40,207 nucleotides of DNA, taken from positions 1-40,207 of the IMG/VR virus record IMGVR_UViG_3300042486_001136; one strand, 5' to 3'. The stretch comes from a virus. Position 1 is the stretch's first letter. Every line of letters begins with the position of its first letter. The translations under genes were made by a program, and so were the position numbers. Positions 38,287 through 40,207 of this stretch are shown one piece after another. The notes under the pieces are model-generated. The model saw only the letters and a program-made list of their open reading frames with translations, did no database searches and was not told the DNA's origin.

Positions 38287-38362
38287 TGGTGCGGGCTACA
38301 GGGTTCGAACCTGCGACATCCTCGTTGGCAACGAGGTGCTCTACCAACTGAGCTAAGCACGC
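38287..38362 (-). tRNA. tRNA-Gly(GCC)
   Basis: 76 nt with encoded CCA: acceptor GCGTGCT/AGCCCGC (one mismatch), D arm AGCTCAGTTGGTAGAGC, anticodon stem CCTCG/CGAGG, loop TTGCCAA (anticodon GCC), T arm GCAGG TTCGAAC CCTGT. Confidence 0.92.
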
Positions 38363-38363
38363 A

Positions 38364-38687
38364 TTAAAATGGGATATCGTCATCAAAACTGGTATCGTAA
38401 TCTTGACGACTGGCAATTTCTGCCAAGTATTCATATTTTTGGCCGTCCATGTAGGGGGCAACTTCTTCAGCTTGGTGAATTGTCCAACGAGCAAAACTAG
38501 CTTGTTCTTGTATTAATTCAATGGCTTCTGGCTGAAATTTAACATAACCGGACTTTTCTGCCCATATTAAGTATTCGTAGTGATCTTGGGCTACATCACA
38601 GATTCTGCATCCGGCTAGCTTACCAAATGTAATTGTGTCTGTAATACCCAGTTTAGGGTTCTTGAGCTTACTAAAACCAATAGCCAT
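38364..38687 (-). CDS. Small protein with SSB-type C-terminal peptide (DDDIPF)
   Basis: 107 aa from the ATG at 38687 (GGAGG eight bases upstream). The N-half (ITFGKLAGCRICDVAQDHYEYLIW) resembles the small FGKYKGK-type domain found at exonuclease C-termini; a helical middle follows. It ends SFDDDIPF, which is the invariant C-terminal tip of bacterial SSB (DFDDDIPF in E. coli) that docks on RecO, PriA, RecQ, Pol III chi and others. No SSB OB fold is present. It may recruit or block host SSB partners. Confidence 0.7.
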   Translation of the reverse strand: MAIGFSKLKNPKLGITDTITFGKLAGCRICDVAQDHYEYLIWAEKSGYVKFQPEAIELIQEQASFARWTIHQAEEVAPYMDGQKYEYLAEIASRQDYDTSFDDDIPF

Positions 38688-38845
38688 TACCAGTGCCTCC
38701 ACACACCTGCTACAATAAAGCAATTTGTGCCTATATAGCTGAGTACAATTATGGTTCGGATTATGGCTACCACGTCAGCCTCACAGTTATTTTTTCCGGC
38801 TTTGGCGCCGAGGGCATTTGCCCAAAGTGTCCAAACTTTTTTCAT
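38687..38845 (-). CDS. Small membrane protein (52 aa)
   Basis: 52 aa: MKKVWTLWANALGAKAGKNN, then EADVVAIIRTIIVLSYIGTN and the end FIVAGVWRHW; one transmembrane helix (about 27-47). The stop overlaps the next ATG (TAATG). It resembles short phage proteins with EADxVAxIRTxIV and a C-terminal RHW that I recall in other phages. Function unknown. Confidence 0.7.
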   Translation of the reverse strand: MKKVWTLWANALGAKAGKNNCEADVVAIIRTIIVLSYIGTNCFIVAGVWRHW

Positions 38846-38851
38846 GGTTTG

Positions 38852-38943
38852 TGGCGGGTGGCAGAGGAGTCGAACCCCATCCCGTTTCCGAGAACCTGGT
38901 TTTCAAGGCCAGTCGCAGGACCAACCCCGCTGCATTACCACCC
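38852..38943 (-). tRNA. tRNA-Ser(TGA)
   Basis: 92 nt with encoded CCA, class II with a long variable arm. Acceptor GGGTGGT/GCCACCC, anticodon loop CTTGAAA (anticodon TGA), T arm GGGGTTCGACTCCTC, discriminator G as in bacterial tRNA-Ser. Confidence 0.9.
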
Positions 38944-38948
38944 ACTGT

Positions 38949-39542
38949 TTATTCTTTGGCTGCGTCAGTTTCCTGTGCGCGAGCTGCCTGCAACTTTTCC
39001 AGTCGCTGTGCAACTTCGTCACTGGTCATCCAAATGTCTTTGTTGTGCAACATGCTGGAAATTTCTTCACTGGTTAAAAAGTCTTTGTATACCGCACTCA
39101 TAAAGTTTTCAGACCAACGACGTTCAAATTGCAGTTGATCGTACATTTCACCGCCTTTGCCAAATGTTCCAGCACTATAGTTGTGAAACATAAAAAGACT
39201 GTGCGGTGTGATTTCGTGTGCATGACCGTGTAAGAAGATCATGGTGGCTGCACTCATGCAAGCGCCTTCAACACTGGTAACAATAGTTGCTTCTGTGTCC
39301 GACATTACTCGCAAGAACTGTAGTGTGGTATACAGGTCACCACCAGGCGAGTTGATATAAATACGAATAGTATCTACTTCGGATGCATTGCGAATGCAAT
39401 CAAACCACTCAATGTATTCTTCAGCATCTAGCACAGGGCCGCTTAGGTAAAACTCATGAAGCTGTGCAACTGGCTTTGAAAAGCTATTTGTGTACTTTTC
39501 AGGTTGAAACAATTTAGGGTCGAGATAATTGTCTTTGTTCAT
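38949..39542 (-). CDS. ClpP-family serine protease
   Basis: 197 aa. ClpP/crotonase fold with the catalytic triad: Ser97 in EGACMSAATMIF, His120 in SLFMFHNYSAG, Asp169 in NKDIWMTSDE, nearly the E. coli numbering (S97, H122, D171); oxyanion region NSPGGDLYTTLQFL. Length equals true ClpP. RBS AAAGGAAC precedes the ATG, directly downstream of the tmRNA. ClpP-like proteins in phages usually mature heads, but no capsid gene is nearby and the neighbour is a tagging RNA, so degradation of tagged proteins is a real alternative. It would need a host ClpX/ClpA. Confidence 0.9.
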   Translation of the reverse strand: MNKDNYLDPKLFQPEKYTNSFSKPVAQLHEFYLSGPVLDAEEYIEWFDCIRNASEVDTIRIYINSPGGDLYTTLQFLRVMSDTEATIVTSVEGACMSAATMIFLHGHAHEITPHSLFMFHNYSAGTFGKGGEMYDQLQFERRWSENFMSAVYKDFLTSEEISSMLHNKDIWMTSDEVAQRLEKLQAARAQETDAAKE

Positions 39543-39552
39543 GCGTTCCTTT

Positions 39553-39636
39553 AATATAATTAAGCACTCTAGCTAGCCGTGGAGCCCTTGCTGTTATGCG
39601 CGGTGGGGTTTTAACCCAAAAGTGCTTAATTATATT
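39553..39636. repeat. 16-bp inverted repeat between tmRNA and clpP
   Basis: Perfect 16-bp arms (39553-39568 and 39621-39636; AATATAATTAAGCACT and its complement) with a 52-base loop. On the minus strand it lies after the tag-bearing piece and right before the clpP RBS, so it could define the 3' end of the tmRNA precursor or shield clpP translation. Confidence 0.85.
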
Positions 39637-39688
39637 TGCCAGCTTATTCTGTTACGAGGGAAGCCGAGCGAGAAACCCTAAGCAGTTT

Positions 39689-39721
39689 TTAAGCTGCTAG
39701 TGCGTACGTTTGATCGTTTGC
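39689..39721 (-). other. ssrA: tmRNA tag reading frame, ANDQTYALAA
   Basis: GCA AAC GAT CAA ACG TAC GCA CTA GCA GCT TAA. The resume codon GCA follows an A-rich stretch as in E. coli (ANDENYALAA). The ending ALAA is the standard ClpX-dependent degradation signal. Confidence 0.95.
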
Positions 39722-39870
39722 GTTTATTTTTGTTTTGTGTCTGCGGCCAGGTAGAGCGTCTTTTTGTGCTATATGCACAACGACTACACTTTGCCCCCAA
39801 CCCTACGGCTTCTACATTGCCGAGTTGTCTACTTTGCTACTCTTAGCCCGGTCGATCCTGTGTCAGGCCC

Positions 39871-39957
39871 ATCAAAAGCATACTACTAGCATATAAGCTA
39901 AAAGAGCCGATCCTTCCAACCGCTGTCGGCCACCCTTTGGGTAGGGTAATATACTTA
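39871..39957 (-). other. Intervening segment of the permuted tmRNA precursor
   Basis: 87 bases between the native CCA end and the native 5' end, removed in mature two-piece tmRNA. It contains short hairpins (ACCC-AAA-GGGT; GCCGA with TCGGC). Confidence 0.8.
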
Positions 39958-40017
39958 TGGTGGACCTGGCGGGCACTGCCCCCGCGTGTCGAACTCTTTT
40001 GGGTCTGCTTCATACAA

Positions 40018-40105
40018 CCATATTTTAGCACACTAACGGACATGCGTCGTAACCACTTTCTAAGCCTGTGCACAGGCAGTGGGCTTCTAGTATGCTAAAA
40101 TATGG
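40018..40105. repeat. 13-bp inverted repeat at the start of the tmRNA precursor
   Basis: Arms 40018-40030 (CCATATTTTAGCA) and 40093-40105 (complement) around 62 bases. The distal arm includes the CCA end of tRNA-Thr, so the tRNA and tmRNA precursor are physically joined in one fold before processing. The loop contains a perfect GCCTGTGCACAGGC palindrome. Confidence 0.8.
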
Positions 40106-40178
40106 TGCCGGTTGCATGAATCGAACACGCGACCTTCTCGTTACAAGGGAGTTGCTCTACCAACTGAGCTAAACCGGC
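40103..40178 (-). tRNA. tRNA-Thr(TGT)
   Basis: 76 nt with encoded CCA: acceptor GCCGGTT/AACCGGC, D arm AGCTCAGTTGGTAGAGC, anticodon loop CTTGTAA (anticodon TGT), T arm GCGTG TTCGATT CATGC. The anticodon stem (ACTCC/CGAGA) has two mismatches, so function is slightly uncertain. Bases 40179-40207 hold no recognised feature. Confidence 0.85.
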
Positions 40179-40207
40179 ATTAATTGACTATTTATTCCGC
40201 CGCCCGT

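Larger units (their letters stand above)
39637..40102 (-). ncRNA. ssrA: tmRNA, circularly permuted (two-piece type)
   Basis: On the minus strand the acceptor half comes first: ... ACACGCGGG-GGCAGTG-CCCGC (T arm) then CAGGTCC, A, CCA (39958). After an 87-base intervening segment comes the native 5' end GGGCCTG (39870-39864), which pairs with CAGGTCC over 7 bp including the G3-U70 alanine identity pair, then ACACAGGATCGACCGGGC (D-loop block), the tag frame (39721-39689), and the P5-like hairpin GCAGCTTAAAAACTGC. Reading in this order is a circular permutation that, after processing, gives two RNA pieces. It rescues stalled ribosomes with host SmpB. Outer boundaries are approximate. Confidence 0.92.

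Noticed and set aside
39546-39640. An additional tRNA between tmRNA and clpP
   Set aside because: The stem-rich sequence has no T arm, anticodon arm or CCA; it is an inverted repeat.
39843-40073. Minus-strand ORF of 76 aa over the tmRNA
   Set aside because: It overlaps the acceptor stem, T arm and intervening segment of the tmRNA, and has no RBS or protein-like pattern.
1-40207. CRISPR arrays, insertion sequences, integrase or attachment sites
   Set aside because: No regularly spaced repeats, transposase-like frames, or integrase motifs were seen on either strand.

Overview
The window is part of a tailed double-stranded DNA phage genome (Caudoviricetes). It has tail adhesins, a lysis cassette, a complete phage replication and recombination set, tRNA genes, very tight gene packing, and no bacterial housekeeping operons. 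The mix is T4-like for recombination (gp46/gp47-type nuclease, UvsW-type helicase, gp32-like SSB) and T7/Pol I-like for replication (family A polymerase, DnaG-type primase, DnaB-type helicase), with an NAD+-dependent ligase and a class II (B12-dependent) ribonucleotide reductase. The host cannot be read directly. Promoters are sigma-70-like, lysis is of the Gram-negative spanin type, and the phage encodes a circularly permuted tmRNA, an arrangement known from alphaproteobacteria, some betaproteobacteria and some cyanobacteria. An aquatic proteobacterial host, possibly betaproteobacterial, is a reasonable guess and no more.

Layout. 1-2333 (+): three tandem tail-tip adhesin paralogues (first one truncated by the window edge) and a tail-assembly chaperone. 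2345-3650 (+): i-spanin, o-spanin lipoprotein and GH19 endolysin. 3652-7822 (+): nine consecutive small exported or membrane proteins of unknown role. 7831-9297 (+): PhoH and a conserved phage protein, ending in a strong bidirectional terminator. From 9334 everything is on the minus strand. 9334-11776: a Dps-like ferritin, a collagen-like fibre protein, a glycine-rich probable virion protein and a tiny gene. 11798-16774: GIY-YIG endonuclease, class II RNR, lipoprotein, dUTPase, 5'-3' exonuclease and Hjc-like resolvase. 16774-22522: gp46/SbcC, glutaredoxin, gp47/SbcD, SSB and UvsW-like helicase. 22522-27760: PolA, primase and replicative helicase. 28132-31403: a multi-HTH protein and an NAD+ ligase split in two with a GIY-YIG gene between the halves. 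31448-38845: many small genes, an SPFH lipoprotein, a metallophosphoesterase, and tRNA-Met, Val, Gly(TCC), Gly(GCC) and Ser. 38949-40178: a ClpP-type protease, a permuted tmRNA and tRNA-Thr.

The most striking system is at the right end. A circularly permuted tmRNA gene has its acceptor half upstream of its tag half, encodes the degradation tag ANDQTYALAA, and lies directly upstream of a ClpP-family protease with an intact Ser-His-Asp triad. The phage therefore carries both the RNA that tags stalled proteins and a protease of the family that degrades tagged proteins. Other notable signals are the cleanly split ligase and a small protein ending in DDDIPF, the host SSB C-terminal peptide. A dozen promoters share an extended -35 element. 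Several promoters sit inside the loop of an inverted repeat whose downstream arm carries the ribosome binding site, so read-through RNA would be folded shut while locally initiated RNA would be translatable.

Start sites were moved from the longest ORF where a Shine-Dalgarno sequence, a TAATG/ATGA overlap or homology favoured another codon. Five genes too short for standard ORF calling were added (11606-11776, 25354-25518, 31448-31603, 33317-33481, 38687-38845). All family calls come from reading motifs by eye; no search was run.
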